A DNA stretch of 64,000 nucleotides from Bog-473 sp963726005 (GTDB lineage Bacteria; Actinomycetota; Acidimicrobiia; Acidimicrobiales; RAAP-2). The stretch is taken from positions 124,001-188,000 of the forward strand of contig CAVSAT010000001.1 of the NCBI GenBank assembly GCA_963726005.1, read 5' to 3'. Shown here in pieces: positions 27,693 to 35,988 of the stretch. Below the pieces are notes generated by a model. It had not been told where the DNA came from and ran no database searches. It saw only the letters and a list, made by a program, of their open reading frames with translations. Positions within the stretch are counted from its first letter, which is position 1; each line of letters starts with the position of its first letter. Both the position numbers and the translations under genes were made by a program.

Positions 27693-28454
27693 TCAGCCGG
27701 GCATGCGCCGCCACACGGTCTGGGGGACCAGACGCAAGGTTCCGAAGACCCAGCGCAGTATGCCGGGGGACCAGATGACCGTCTTCCCACTTCGCAGGCC
27801 GCGCACGATGTCGGCCGCGACCCGGTCGGGCCCCACCGTGAAGGGCACGGCCGGCCGGCCGGTCGTCATCTTGGTGCGTACGAATCCCGGTCGGACGATG
27901 TGCACCGAGACGCCCGTTCCCCGCAGCGACTCTGCGAGACCCTGCGCGAAGCCGTCGAGGCCGGCCTTGGCCGACCCGTAGACGTAGTTGGACCGGCGGA
28001 CCCGGTAGCCGGCGACAGAGGACAGGACCACGATGCGGCCGTGCCCCTGCCTCTTGAGCTGCGCCGCCGCCGCCGACATGGCGGCAGCAGGCCAGGCAAG
28101 GTTGACCGTCAGCATCCGGACGATCCGCGCCGTGTCGGTCTCGTCCACCTCCTGGTGCCCGAGCTCGCCGACGGCGACGATGACCAGGTCGACGTCCTCT
28201 CCCGCCGCCTCGAAGCTCTGGCGGACCAGCTTGTCGGCGCTCTCGGTCTCCGTCGCGTCGAACTGGACCGTCTCCACGTGGGCAACCGACTCCTGCAACG
28301 CGCGGGCGGCCTGCCCGAGCAGGGGCCCGTTCCTTCCGGCGAGGACGACGGACCGGCACCGGTCAACGGCCAACAACGCGACGACTTCACGCGCGATGTC
28401 CGAGGACCCGCCGAGGACGACCACCGACTGGGGATGTCCGAAGGCGTCGTTCAC
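27693..28454 (-). CDS. dprE2: Decaprenylphosphoryl-2-keto-ribose reductase DprE2
   Basis: A 253-aa short-chain dehydrogenase that reduces the keto intermediate made by DprE1 to decaprenylphosphoryl arabinose (DPA). The NAD-binding start is VVVLGGSSDIAREVV; the catalytic residues are the Ser in IVVLSSVAGY and YxxxK in NYVYGSAKAGLDGF. GVSVHIVRPGFVRTKMT and the end FGTLRLVPQTVWRRMPG match the mycobacterial enzyme family. It starts at GTG within the dprE1 stop (4-bp overlap). DPA is the arabinose donor for arabinan polymers of the cell envelope. It is the last of nine overlapping genes. Confidence 0.92.
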   Translation of the reverse strand: MNDAFGHPQSVVVLGGSSDIAREVVALLAVDRCRSVVLAGRNGPLLGQAARALQESVAHVETVQFDATETESADKLVRQSFEAAGEDVDLVIVAVGELGHQEVDETDTARIVRMLTVNLAWPAAAMSAAAAQLKRQGHGRIVVLSSVAGYRVRRSNYVYGSAKAGLDGFAQGLAESLRGTGVSVHIVRPGFVRTKMTTGRPAVPFTVGPDRVAADIVRGLRSGKTVIWSPGILRWVFGTLRLVPQTVWRRMPG

Positions 28455-29812
28455 CGCACAAGCCCGAGACGGCGGGACAGGTCGGACGCCAGGACCCCAT
28501 CGGGATCGACGCGCCGACGGGCTGCGATCATGTCGCACAGCCGGGGGTACATGGCGGGAAGCAGCTCCGGCCGCAGCCGAGAGTCCTTGGCCAGGTAGAC
28601 GCGGCCACCGGCGGCGGCGACCCCGTCGTCGAGGCGGTCGAGAAGGCCAGGGAGGGCGGCAGGCCCGATGGGGAAGTCGAGGGCCAGGGTCCACCCCTCC
28701 TGGGCGAAGGAGAGCGGTCCCGGCGTGCCGGGGCCGAAACGCTTGAGCACGGCCAGGAAGGATGGCACGCCGGACGATGCGATCGTTTCCACCGCTGCCT
28801 CGACGACGTCGCCCCTCTCGGCCGGGACGGCGAACTGGTACTGGACGAAGCCGTCCGGCCCGTAGAGCAGGTTCCACCGTCCGACGCCGTCGAGCGGGTG
28901 GAAGAACGCGGCCAGTGGGCGGAGGGTCAGGCCGGTCGAGGCGGCGCGGAACCAGGCCTCGTTCAACGCCCGCACCGAGAGGCGGTTGGCGACTCGGCGG
29001 GGGGCCGCGCGGGGGACCTGGAACCGGGGCTCACCGGGGGCTTCCCGACTGCGCCCGCGCAGGCGGTCGGGGATCGCACCGGAGGGGGCGTGGTCACCCC
29101 GCGTGAGCACCGAGCGGTGAGCGCCGTCGCGGTGACCGAGGCAGTCCAGCCAGGCGACGCTGTAGTGGTAGCGGTCGTCGGTTGACTCCATCTCCGACAT
29201 CAGGGCTTCGAGGCGGGTGAACCGCTGGCTGTCCACCTGGATCCACGACGTCTCGATCGGGATCAACCGCAACGTTGCGCTGACCACGACGCCGGTGAGG
29301 CCCATGCCCCCGGCGGTCGCCCAGAACAGCTCGGGGTCGCTCTCGGGGGACACGGTGAACGCGCCAACCGGTGTGACCACCGTCATCTCGACGACGTGCC
29401 GGGCGAAGCTGCCATCGCGGTGGTGGTTCTTCCCGTGGACGTCCGCCGCGATCGCCCCACCGACCGACACGTAGCGAGTGCCGGGTGTGACCGCCACGAA
29501 CCACCCCGATGGGATGATGGCGCGCATGAGGTGGTGCAAGCTGACGCCTCCGCCGACCTCGATGGTGCCGGACGACTCGTCGAGCTCGCCGATGTGGGAC
29601 AGGCCCGCGGTCTCGAGGGTGAGACCACCACTGCACTGCGCGGCATCGCCGTAGCTGCGCCCCAGGCCACGCGCAATGACCCCGTCGCGCTGTGCCCGGA
29701 ACGCCAGCTCAATGGAGGAGACGTCGACGGGCCGGCTGACCATGGCCGTGGTGGGCGTGGTTCGTCCCCAACCACAGAGTGGCTCAGGGGTGACCTCGAC
29801 GGCCACGGTCAC
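28451..29812 (-). CDS. dprE1: Decaprenylphosphoryl-ribose oxidase DprE1, with Ala at the benzothiazinone Cys position
   Basis: A 453-aa FAD-dependent oxidase that converts decaprenylphosphoryl ribose to the 2-keto form. RGLGRSYGDAAQCSGG and TPGTRYVSVGGAIAADVHG with KNHH are the FAD-binding blocks; FYHPLD-type FFHPLDGVGRWNLLYGP and LAKDSRL are in the substrate domain, and the tail is RRVDPDGVLASDLSRRL. In M. tuberculosis the Cys that benzothiazinones bind lies in the segment W-N-I-C-V-D-F-P. Here it reads W-T-L-A-L-D-F-P, so that Cys is Ala. The gene starts at GTG overlapping the ubiA stop and overlaps dprE2 by 4 bp. Confidence 0.93.
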   Translation of the reverse strand: MTVAVEVTPEPLCGWGRTTPTTAMVSRPVDVSSIELAFRAQRDGVIARGLGRSYGDAAQCSGGLTLETAGLSHIGELDESSGTIEVGGGVSLHHLMRAIIPSGWFVAVTPGTRYVSVGGAIAADVHGKNHHRDGSFARHVVEMTVVTPVGAFTVSPESDPELFWATAGGMGLTGVVVSATLRLIPIETSWIQVDSQRFTRLEALMSEMESTDDRYHYSVAWLDCLGHRDGAHRSVLTRGDHAPSGAIPDRLRGRSREAPGEPRFQVPRAAPRRVANRLSVRALNEAWFRAASTGLTLRPLAAFFHPLDGVGRWNLLYGPDGFVQYQFAVPAERGDVVEAAVETIASSGVPSFLAVLKRFGPGTPGPLSFAQEGWTLALDFPIGPAALPGLLDRLDDGVAAAGGRVYLAKDSRLRPELLPAMYPRLCDMIAARRRVDPDGVLASDLSRRLGLVR

Positions 29813-30780
29813 GTATACAGCCCGATGCCCATCAACGCGAGCCAGAGCAGCCCATAGCTCTGGAGGACGTGGTCGTGCAGGGCGAGCTGCTCGGGCTCTC
29901 CGCCCTTTCCGGCATCGAGCAGGCGGAATATGTGCAGGACGGCCAGCACGAGTGGGATCACCGTGAGCTCGACCCAGACGACCTCGTTGCCGGCGTGCGC
30001 CAGCAGGCCGGTTCGTTCGAAGGCCCAGAGGCAGTACGAGGCGACGGTGACCGTCGCCGAGATGGTGAGGGTCGACTTCAAGAAGGACTGCGTGTACTCG
30101 TCGAGGACCTGGCGGTGCTCGCCTCGATCCTGGCCCAGGCGGGCGTGTTCCGCACAGCGTTTCCCCGTCACCACGAACAGTGCGGCGAACGAGGTGAAGA
30201 CGACGAACCAGTTCGAGAGCGGCACGTGCGCGACGACGCCACCGGCCACCGCTCGGAGCACGAAGCACGACGCCACGACCGCAAGCTCGACGACCGGCTC
30301 GCGCTTGAGGCGGAGGCTGTAGGCGATGCTCAATGCCGCATAGGACCCGATGACGACGGCCAGACCCCACGGCCCGATGAAGAGCGCGCCGGCGATGGCG
30401 ATGGCAATGAGGCTCGCGCCGGCGCCGAGTGCTGTCCGCGGCCGCAGTGCGCCACTGGCGACGGGCCGGCGGCGCTTGACCGGGTGGTGCCGGTCCGAGT
30501 CGGCGTCGATGACGTCGTTGACCAGGTAGGTGCCCGAGGCCACCACGCAGAACACGACGAAGGCGCCGACGACGCGCACCGTGGTGTGCCATTCACCGAG
30601 CACGCCCGCCGCGGCGGGCGCCATGAAAACCAGCAGGTTCTTGATCCATTGTCGGGGGCGCATCCCCCGGGCGATCAGGCCCGCGGTCGAGAACTTCCAC
30701 GCAGGGTCGAGATCGTGCTCGGGCTGGAGCTGGAACCCCGCAGGTGTCTCGCCCGACGGCCAGCGGTCCGGAACCGTCAT
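29809..30780 (-). CDS. ubiA: UbiA-family decaprenyl-phosphate phosphoribosyltransferase
   Basis: A 323-aa membrane prenyltransferase, like Rv3806c, that attaches phosphoribose to decaprenyl phosphate, the first committed step to DPA. GMRPRQWIKNLLVFMAP is the family start. The metal and diphosphate-binding motif is NDVIDADSDRHHPVKRRRP (N-D-x-x-D-x-x-x-D). About eight to nine helices follow (IAIAIAGALFIGPWGLAVV, VVELAVVASCFVLRAVAGG and others). It starts at ATG 30778-30780 inside the stop of the glycosidase gene and overlaps dprE1 by 4 bp. Together with DprE1 and DprE2 this is a complete DPA set from phosphoribosyl precursor. Confidence 0.92.
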   Translation of the reverse strand: MTVPDRWPSGETPAGFQLQPEHDLDPAWKFSTAGLIARGMRPRQWIKNLLVFMAPAAAGVLGEWHTTVRVVGAFVVFCVVASGTYLVNDVIDADSDRHHPVKRRRPVASGALRPRTALGAGASLIAIAIAGALFIGPWGLAVVIGSYAALSIAYSLRLKREPVVELAVVASCFVLRAVAGGVVAHVPLSNWFVVFTSFAALFVVTGKRCAEHARLGQDRGEHRQVLDEYTQSFLKSTLTISATVTVASYCLWAFERTGLLAHAGNEVVWVELTVIPLVLAVLHIFRLLDAGKGGEPEQLALHDHVLQSYGLLWLALMGIGLYT

Positions 30781-32012
30781 GGGGTTGCCGCCGACATGGT
30801 GATGAAGTCTCGCGCCCACCACGACTGGAAGTAGCGACCCGGCGTCCCGGTCATTCCGGCCAGGAGCTCGGTGCCGTTGGCGGGGGTGGCCGCCCCGCCC
30901 GCCGGCGACGGCTGGTAGGTGCTGTAGTTCACCCAGTCGGTGTTGATGTCGAGCTCCATGGCCCGGACCGCGCCGGCCCTGACCAGGATGTTCGCCAGAT
31001 CGGCGATGTTGAGGCCTGGTCCGCCGACGTAGACCAGCGCGCCGTCGGCGGTCACGCCCAGACCCGAACGCCAGACGTAGTCTTTCCCGCCCAGGGTCTT
31101 CCCCCATTGGGTGGGGTCGGCGCTGTTGACGGCCGGATTCGCCTGGCCGCCGTCGACGAGCAGGTCCAGGTTCTGGCGGACCGAGACGACGTTGGGTCCC
31201 ATGGTGACGTCGCGTCCCCACTGCCCCACGGTGGAGGAACCGTTCTTGTACACGACGAAGGACGCTGCACCCGTGCGCAGCGGGATGATGGTCTTGTTGT
31301 CGGTGTAGTAGCCCCCGTTGGCGTCAGACATGAGGAAGCCGGCGTTGAATGCGGCGTCGAGCGTGGTGGCGACGCCCGGAGCGATCGGGGCGGTGTGGGT
31401 GTAGGGGCCGCTGCCGGGAATGATGCTGCCCGAGTAGAGCGTCGCCTTCAGCAGCTTCGTGTCCATCCACGCCACACCGACGACGTAGCTGGTGTGGATG
31501 GCGGAGGGCCGCAGCATTGTCTCGTAGATCGCGGGCAAACCTTGCACGAGGCGGCCGGCCGGCGACCACTGGCCTTCCCCGGCCACCGCCGGGCTCGCGA
31601 TGGGAACCAGCGGTGCGGGGACCGGGAGGTGCGGGACTGCGGCGACGGCCGGGGTGGTCTGCACCGCCTTCGGCTTCCGGATGGTGCCGGGCGCGAGCGC
31701 GCCGCCGACCTTTGGCTGGTGGTGCGCGTACCACTCGTTCTCCACCCAGACGACGATGGACGAGCCGCCGTGCCCGCGGAACCACTCCGCGGCGCGCGCA
31801 CCCATGGAGCTCCCGAGCGCCGGGTTGGTCAGCGCACTACCCAGGGAGATGGCCAGCCAGATCAGGAAGATACCCAGGACCGACGCGATCACGGCCAGGA
31901 CGCGCCGGCGCCGGCGGTGAATGCGCGCCTTGGACCACTGCTTCCTATGGCCCGGTCGTAACCGCTGTTGAGGCGGCTCGCGATCGAGGTCGTCGAGGGG
32001 CGGGCTCAGCAT
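30777..32012 (-). CDS. Membrane-anchored phosphodiester glycosidase (NAGPA domain)
   Basis: A 411-aa protein. After a basic cytoplasmic tail (KARIHRRRRR) there is one membrane helix, VLAVIASVLGIFLIWLAISL, so the body lies outside. The C-terminal 250 residues have FNAGFLMSDANGGYY, NLDLLVDGGQANP, WRSGLGVTADGALVYVGG and RAMELDINTDW, the layout of phosphodiester glycosidases (N-acetylglucosamine-1-phosphodiester glycosidase domain). In this context it could act on sugar-phosphodiester parts of the envelope. ATG 32012 is chosen over an upstream TTG. It overlaps the ferredoxin gene by 7 bp and ubiA by 4 bp. Confidence 0.87.
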   Translation of the reverse strand: MLSPPLDDLDREPPQQRLRPGHRKQWSKARIHRRRRRVLAVIASVLGIFLIWLAISLGSALTNPALGSSMGARAAEWFRGHGGSSIVVWVENEWYAHHQPKVGGALAPGTIRKPKAVQTTPAVAAVPHLPVPAPLVPIASPAVAGEGQWSPAGRLVQGLPAIYETMLRPSAIHTSYVVGVAWMDTKLLKATLYSGSIIPGSGPYTHTAPIAPGVATTLDAAFNAGFLMSDANGGYYTDNKTIIPLRTGAASFVVYKNGSSTVGQWGRDVTMGPNVVSVRQNLDLLVDGGQANPAVNSADPTQWGKTLGGKDYVWRSGLGVTADGALVYVGGPGLNIADLANILVRAGAVRAMELDINTDWVNYSTYQPSPAGGAATPANGTELLAGMTGTPGRYFQSWWARDFITMSAATP

Positions 32013-32221
32013 GCGCGCTCCACCAGGTGCAGCGCCTGTCTCGGACAAGCCCGCACGGCGCGCACGGCGTGGTCGAAGAGGGCAGGGGCGATCTCGCCCT
32101 CTTCAATGACGGGGTACCCCCACTTGTCGAGTTCGATGCGCTCGGGCAGCATCTCGGCACAGACGCCGCGTCCGTCGCACGCAATGGGATCGATCACCAG
32201 TTCCAAACTCCAGCGGCTCAT
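32006..32221 (-). CDS. Ferredoxin, single-cluster 3Fe-4S type
   Basis: A 71-aa ferredoxin. The cluster ligands are Cys15 and Cys21 in IACDGRGVCAEM and Cys59 in VRACPRQAL. With only three Cys and C-x5-C spacing it fits the 3Fe-4S ferredoxins that feed P450s and similar enzymes. It starts at ATG 32221 within the stop of the NuoF-like gene (4-bp overlap). It probably carries electrons between that subunit and the haem protein two genes upstream. It has no signal, so it acts in the cytoplasm. Confidence 0.9.
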   Translation of the reverse strand: MSRWSLELVIDPIACDGRGVCAEMLPERIELDKWGYPVIEEGEIAPALFDHAVRAVRACPRQALHLVERAC

Positions 32222-33528
32222 GACCTGCTCACCAGCCTTCTCTTCGCCGAACGGTTGGCCACCGGCAGCAATCTGGGTGCGCTGGTCTGAGGGCACGGCC
32301 CTCGGTGTCGGTGTAAGGCTACCTCCTCGGCAAAGACATTTAGTGCCGTTCTAACGAAACGCGCGACGCCGTCGGGGTGGCGGCACGCACCGCGTCCGTC
32401 CACCAGGTCGCAGACTTCGAGGATGCGTTCCACGCCCGGGGCGCTGTGCCGGCCGTAGGCGAGACGCTCCAGGGCGTCGGCCAGCTCGGCGAGACCGTCG
32501 ACGCAGGGGCCACACTGCCCCGCCCCCTGACCCTCCATGTAGCGAGTGACGTCCGCCACCTCGGCCAGTGGGCAGACGTCGCGGGGGAGTACGGCGACCA
32601 CCCCTGCACCTAGCGTTGCACCAGCACGCCGTGCCGCCTTCTCGGAGACGGGGAGGTCGCTGAAGACATGGGGGGAGACCCATCCCCCTCCGTAGCCACC
32701 GAGCAGGATGCCCCGGGAGCCGGCGATCTCTTCGGGTTGCAGCCCCGTGGCCTGGCGCAATGAAGAGCCGAGCACCGCCTCGACGACGAGTCGGTTGCCG
32801 GGGCGGTTGACCGTCAGAAGCATGGTGCCGGGGGATTCCGGCGAGCCGACCTCGCGGAACCAAGCCGCACCGAAGCGCCCGACGAGAGCGACGTGGGCGA
32901 GGGTCTCGGCGTTCTGGACCAGCGTCGGCCGGCCGCCCACGCCGTGCTCGCGGATCGACGTCAGCCCCACGAAGGTGGGGAGGGCCTCTCGGCGACCTCC
33001 CAGGGCATTGACCACCGAGGATTCCTGGCCGGCGATGTAGGTGTCGGGCGCCTCGAAGATCTCGATCGCGATCGGATCGAGGCGGCGGGCGTGTCGTTCG
33101 GCGACGGCGGCGCTCACGATCGGGATGCTCGCCGCGGGGACGTAGGCGATGGCCTGCTGCGCCCTCAGGGTGCGGGCCGCGAGCGCGAGGCCGTCGAGCA
33201 CCAGATGGGGTGCGCGCGTGAGCAGGAGGGCATCCTTCCGGCTGGCCGGCTCGCCCTCGGCGCCGTTGGCGACCACCACGGGACGGCGGCGCGACCCGGT
33301 CGCGACCGCCTCCCATTTGGTCGAGACGGGGAACCAGGCACCTCCGTGGCCCACCAGTCCGCTGGCGGCGAGCTCCTGGAGCAATTGGGATTCCCGATGG
33401 CTCACGGCCCCCCAGCGTTCGAGGTGGGTCTCCAGGGTGGGGTCGGACGTCGCGCCGGACAGGCCGTGCAGCAGGCGGCGCCCGGTCTGGGGAGCCCTCC
33501 GGTCGTGCTCGCGCACGGTGAGGCTCAT
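32218..33528 (-). CDS. NuoF-like NADH-binding flavin/Fe-S subunit
   Basis: A 436-aa protein related to subunit F of complex I (also HoxF and formate dehydrogenase beta). SGLVGHGGAWFPVSTKWEAV and VVVANGAEGEPASRKD form the NADH/FMN-binding fold, VGGRPTLVQNAETLAHVALV lies before the SLBB domain, and GQCGPCVDGLAEL with GRGACRHPDG holds the iron-sulfur Cys. It would oxidise NADH and pass electrons to the ferredoxin encoded next. No other complex I genes are near, so it belongs to a stand-alone redox chain. It overlaps both neighbours by 4 bp. Confidence 0.88.
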   Translation of the reverse strand: MSLTVREHDRRAPQTGRRLLHGLSGATSDPTLETHLERWGAVSHRESQLLQELAASGLVGHGGAWFPVSTKWEAVATGSRRRPVVVANGAEGEPASRKDALLLTRAPHLVLDGLALAARTLRAQQAIAYVPAASIPIVSAAVAERHARRLDPIAIEIFEAPDTYIAGQESSVVNALGGRREALPTFVGLTSIREHGVGGRPTLVQNAETLAHVALVGRFGAAWFREVGSPESPGTMLLTVNRPGNRLVVEAVLGSSLRQATGLQPEEIAGSRGILLGGYGGGWVSPHVFSDLPVSEKAARRAGATLGAGVVAVLPRDVCPLAEVADVTRYMEGQGAGQCGPCVDGLAELADALERLAYGRHSAPGVERILEVCDLVDGRGACRHPDGVARFVRTALNVFAEEVALHRHRGPCPQTSAPRLLPVANRSAKRRLVSRS

Positions 33529-34640
33529 TGTCCGGTGCTGCCCGAGATCTGGCCGGTCAGGGTGCCGGCTGCCGGGTCGAGCGAGAGGCTCATGGTCAGG
33601 TTGACCGAACCGGAGGGTCCGCTGACGACGGCGCCGATGTTCGACCCTTCGAGTGCCGTGACCTGTCCGGTCGAGGAACCGAAGGAGACCGCACTCCGGC
33701 GCATCGCGACACCGCCGTTCTCGGCCAATCCGATGATCGTCACCTTGAGCGGCGCGGAAGTGTCCGCCGGCTGCATGGTCAGGGTGACGATGGACTCGCC
33801 GTGGGCGTCCGGTGCCGACTGCGTCACCGTCCCGGTCACCGAAGTCGAGAACGGAGTAGCGGGAACTCCGGACCGCACCGGCGCGGATGTCGGCGGCGCC
33901 GTCGCCGCGCTCGCACCCGTCGAGGAGGCGGTCGTGGCGCCCGACAGCTGGGCGAGCAGCGCCGAAGAGGTTCCCGCTCGGTGCGACCAGCCGGGTCGGA
34001 GTGGGCCCGCCTCCGCAAAGACGGCGATGACCATCAACACGGCAGCCGTCCCGAGGACTCCCCCGACCCGCCAGGTCACGGAGCGCGCTCGTCCCACCGC
34101 GAGGCGCCAGGCGACCGCGGCGACGACCGCGCCGACGCACACGACGAACACCAGGGTCGCGCCCGGAAGCCGGGCGTCAGTGCCCGAGCCGAGGCCATGG
34201 ACGGCGGCGATCGGCCAGCACGCATACGCCAGCCAGTGCACCCCGCGCCAGGCGGCCACCCCGATGCGGCGGCGGAATGCGCTGGTGAGGGCGACCGCGA
34301 GCAGCATGTCCAACGCCACCGCACCCAGCCCGACCCAGATCGGACGGTACGGGGACCGGAAGGGGATCACTGCGTCGGCGAAGCCGATGGGGACGTAGCC
34401 GTCGCCGACGGTCGAGACGATATGGATCCCTATCAGCGCCAGGCAGAACAGAGACAGGTTCCGGTGGACGGACTGGGACAGGAAGCGTGGCCAACGGTCC
34501 GTGGTCCACCCCACTGAGGCGACCGTCCCGAGGACCACAGTGGCCGACAGCAGGATCAGCGATACCAGGCCGGTGGCCCGCGTCAGGTACCACAGCGCGG
34601 TCGAGCCGTGGCCGACGGTCGCCAACAGGGGCGCCGGCAT
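33525..34640 (-). CDS. Ferric-reductase-like transmembrane haem protein with an extracytoplasmic tail
   Basis: A 371-aa protein. About six helices in the first ~230 residues form a ferric-reductase-like domain. His59 and His73 (SVHRNL, IGIHIV), and His135 and His148 (RGVHWL, AAVHGLG), are spaced 14 and 13 apart as in two-haem b-type proteins. After a Ser/Thr/Ala-rich linker comes a beta-rich domain (TGTVTQSAPDAHGESIVTLT) outside the membrane that I cannot assign. It lacks the FAD/NADPH part of ferric reductases, so electrons must come from the NuoF-like protein and ferredoxin. It overlaps apbE by one base (TGATG) and the NuoF-like gene by 4. Confidence 0.87.
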   Translation of the reverse strand: MPAPLLATVGHGSTALWYLTRATGLVSLILLSATVVLGTVASVGWTTDRWPRFLSQSVHRNLSLFCLALIGIHIVSTVGDGYVPIGFADAVIPFRSPYRPIWVGLGAVALDMLLAVALTSAFRRRIGVAAWRGVHWLAYACWPIAAVHGLGSGTDARLPGATLVFVVCVGAVVAAVAWRLAVGRARSVTWRVGGVLGTAAVLMVIAVFAEAGPLRPGWSHRAGTSSALLAQLSGATTASSTGASAATAPPTSAPVRSGVPATPFSTSVTGTVTQSAPDAHGESIVTLTMQPADTSAPLKVTIIGLAENGGVAMRRSAVSFGSSTGQVTALEGSNIGAVVSGPSGSVNLTMSLSLDPAAGTLTGQISGSTGQ

Positions 34641-35605
34641 CAGGCGCTCACACGAGGGATCGAGTGCTCCGACCGGGGAAGCGGCCACCCCGATGTGGAC
34701 GCCACGGTGCCGTCCAGCCGCACGAGGCGCGCCGGCAGCCCGAGGCTCTCCAGCCACTCCACGGCGCGCACCCCCAGGATGATCGCCGCTGTCGAAGCGG
34801 CGTTCGCCTGCACGCAGTTCGCGGCGGTGACCGAGACCGTGCGCCAGCAGGGGTCTGCCGGGAGGCCTGTCGCCGGATCGAGGATGTGGTGCACCTGGTG
34901 GGCGCCGAGGCGCCATTGGCGCACGCCGATGCCTGAAGTCGCGAGCCCCCCCGTACAGATGCTCACCGCCTCGGTGGCCCGCGGAGCCGTGCAGGTGTCG
35001 GCGATGCCGACGGCGAATCCACCGGCCGGAGCGGGGCCCGCGGTGGCCACGTCACCACCGAGGGACACAAGTGCACCGCAGCCGAGTCGGGCGGAGATGT
35101 TTGCGGCAGCGCAGTCTGCGGCCCAGGCCTTTGCGGTCGCACCCAGATCCAGGGCCGTGTTTGGTGCGAGCCGCACGGTGCGGCGAGGCCGGTCGATTGC
35201 GACGGAGCGCCAGCCTGGCACGGCTCCCATCGGCGGGAGCTCACCCTCGACCCCGCCGCGCACGTCGGCAAAGTCCCGGTCGTAGCCCAACTGGTTCATG
35301 GCGAGACCGACTGTCGGATCGACCAGGCCGTCGGTGGCGGTGGCCATGGCGAGAGCGACCTCGATCGCCTCGAGCAGGTCGACGCTGACGCCCACCTCCG
35401 TACCCGCTGCCGCGTTGAGCCGGCTGAGTTCGGAGTCACACCGGAACCGGCTGGCCACCCGGTCGATCCGCGCCAACTCGCCCTCGAGGAGCTCCGACGC
35501 CGCCACGAGGAGGCTGTCGTCGGTCACGACGAGTTCGGCGGTGGTGCCGAGCGCCTGAGTCCGGTACACGCGTTGCATCTCGGCGTAGGTGTACGCCTGC
35601 GGCAT
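34640..35605 (-). CDS. apbE: FAD:protein FMN transferase (ApbE)
   Basis: A 321-aa flavinyltransferase that moves FMN from FAD to a Thr or Ser on target proteins, usually outside the membrane. Key parts are SRFRCDSELSRLNAAAG, VDPTVGLAMNQLGYDRDF, ALDLGATAKAWAADCAA (Gly-Ala-x-x-K-G-like core, here GATAKAW), LVSLGGDVATAGP and HHILDPATGLPA, followed by VTAANCVQANAASTAAI, which has the metal-binding D/T area. No classic signal peptide is seen. The only candidate targets nearby are the haem protein and the small membrane proteins at 35605 and 38101. It overlaps both neighbours by one base (TGATG). Confidence 0.92.
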   Translation of the reverse strand: MPQAYTYAEMQRVYRTQALGTTAELVVTDDSLLVAASELLEGELARIDRVASRFRCDSELSRLNAAAGTEVGVSVDLLEAIEVALAMATATDGLVDPTVGLAMNQLGYDRDFADVRGGVEGELPPMGAVPGWRSVAIDRPRRTVRLAPNTALDLGATAKAWAADCAAANISARLGCGALVSLGGDVATAGPAPAGGFAVGIADTCTAPRATEAVSICTGGLATSGIGVRQWRLGAHQVHHILDPATGLPADPCWRTVSVTAANCVQANAASTAAIILGVRAVEWLESLGLPARLVRLDGTVASTSGWPLPRSEHSIPRVSA

Positions 35606-35937
35606 CAACTCGATCCGCTGGTCACCGGTGCCTGGGCAGGTGCGCTCTGCGTGGGTGTCGAGGGCGGGTTGATCGCACCCTGGCCGCTGTTCCCGCTGTT
35701 CCCGCTGTTGCCCGACACGTGACCAGTGGAGCCCGAGGGAGTACTGCTCCCGGTCGTCGACGCCGCGTGGTGCCCGGGCAGGGCTCTCCCGACATAGATG
35801 CCCAGGATGCCGACGGCGGCGATCGTGCCCACCCCGATCGCCGCCGTGATGCTCGACAGGCGGGTGAGGGCACCGTCTCGGCGCATCGCTGCCGCATGTC
35901 GGCGCTGAGCCGGGCTGGCCTTTCGGACGGCTGCCAT
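35605..35937 (-). CDS. Small membrane protein with low-complexity tail ending in P-V-T-S-G-S-S
   Basis: A 110-aa protein. A basic N-terminus (AAVRKASPAQRRHAAAMRRD) precedes one helix, ITAAIGVGTIAAVGILGIYV. The outer part is low-complexity and rich in Ser, Gly, Thr, Asn and Pro, with the repeat GNSGNSGNSG, and ends APAQAPVTSGSS. No domain follows. It is the first gene of the nine-gene overlap chain, directly before apbE (TGATG). The protein at 38101 has the same build and nearly the same end. I infer that it may be the substrate of ApbE; that is not shown by a known motif. Confidence 0.8.
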   Translation of the reverse strand: MAAVRKASPAQRRHAAAMRRDGALTRLSSITAAIGVGTIAAVGILGIYVGRALPGHHAASTTGSSTPSGSTGHVSGNSGNSGNSGQGAINPPSTPTQSAPAQAPVTSGSS

Positions 35938-35988
35938 GACAGGCAGGCTACGGGTGCACCCTGACGCCTACATGAAGAAAATCGCCGG

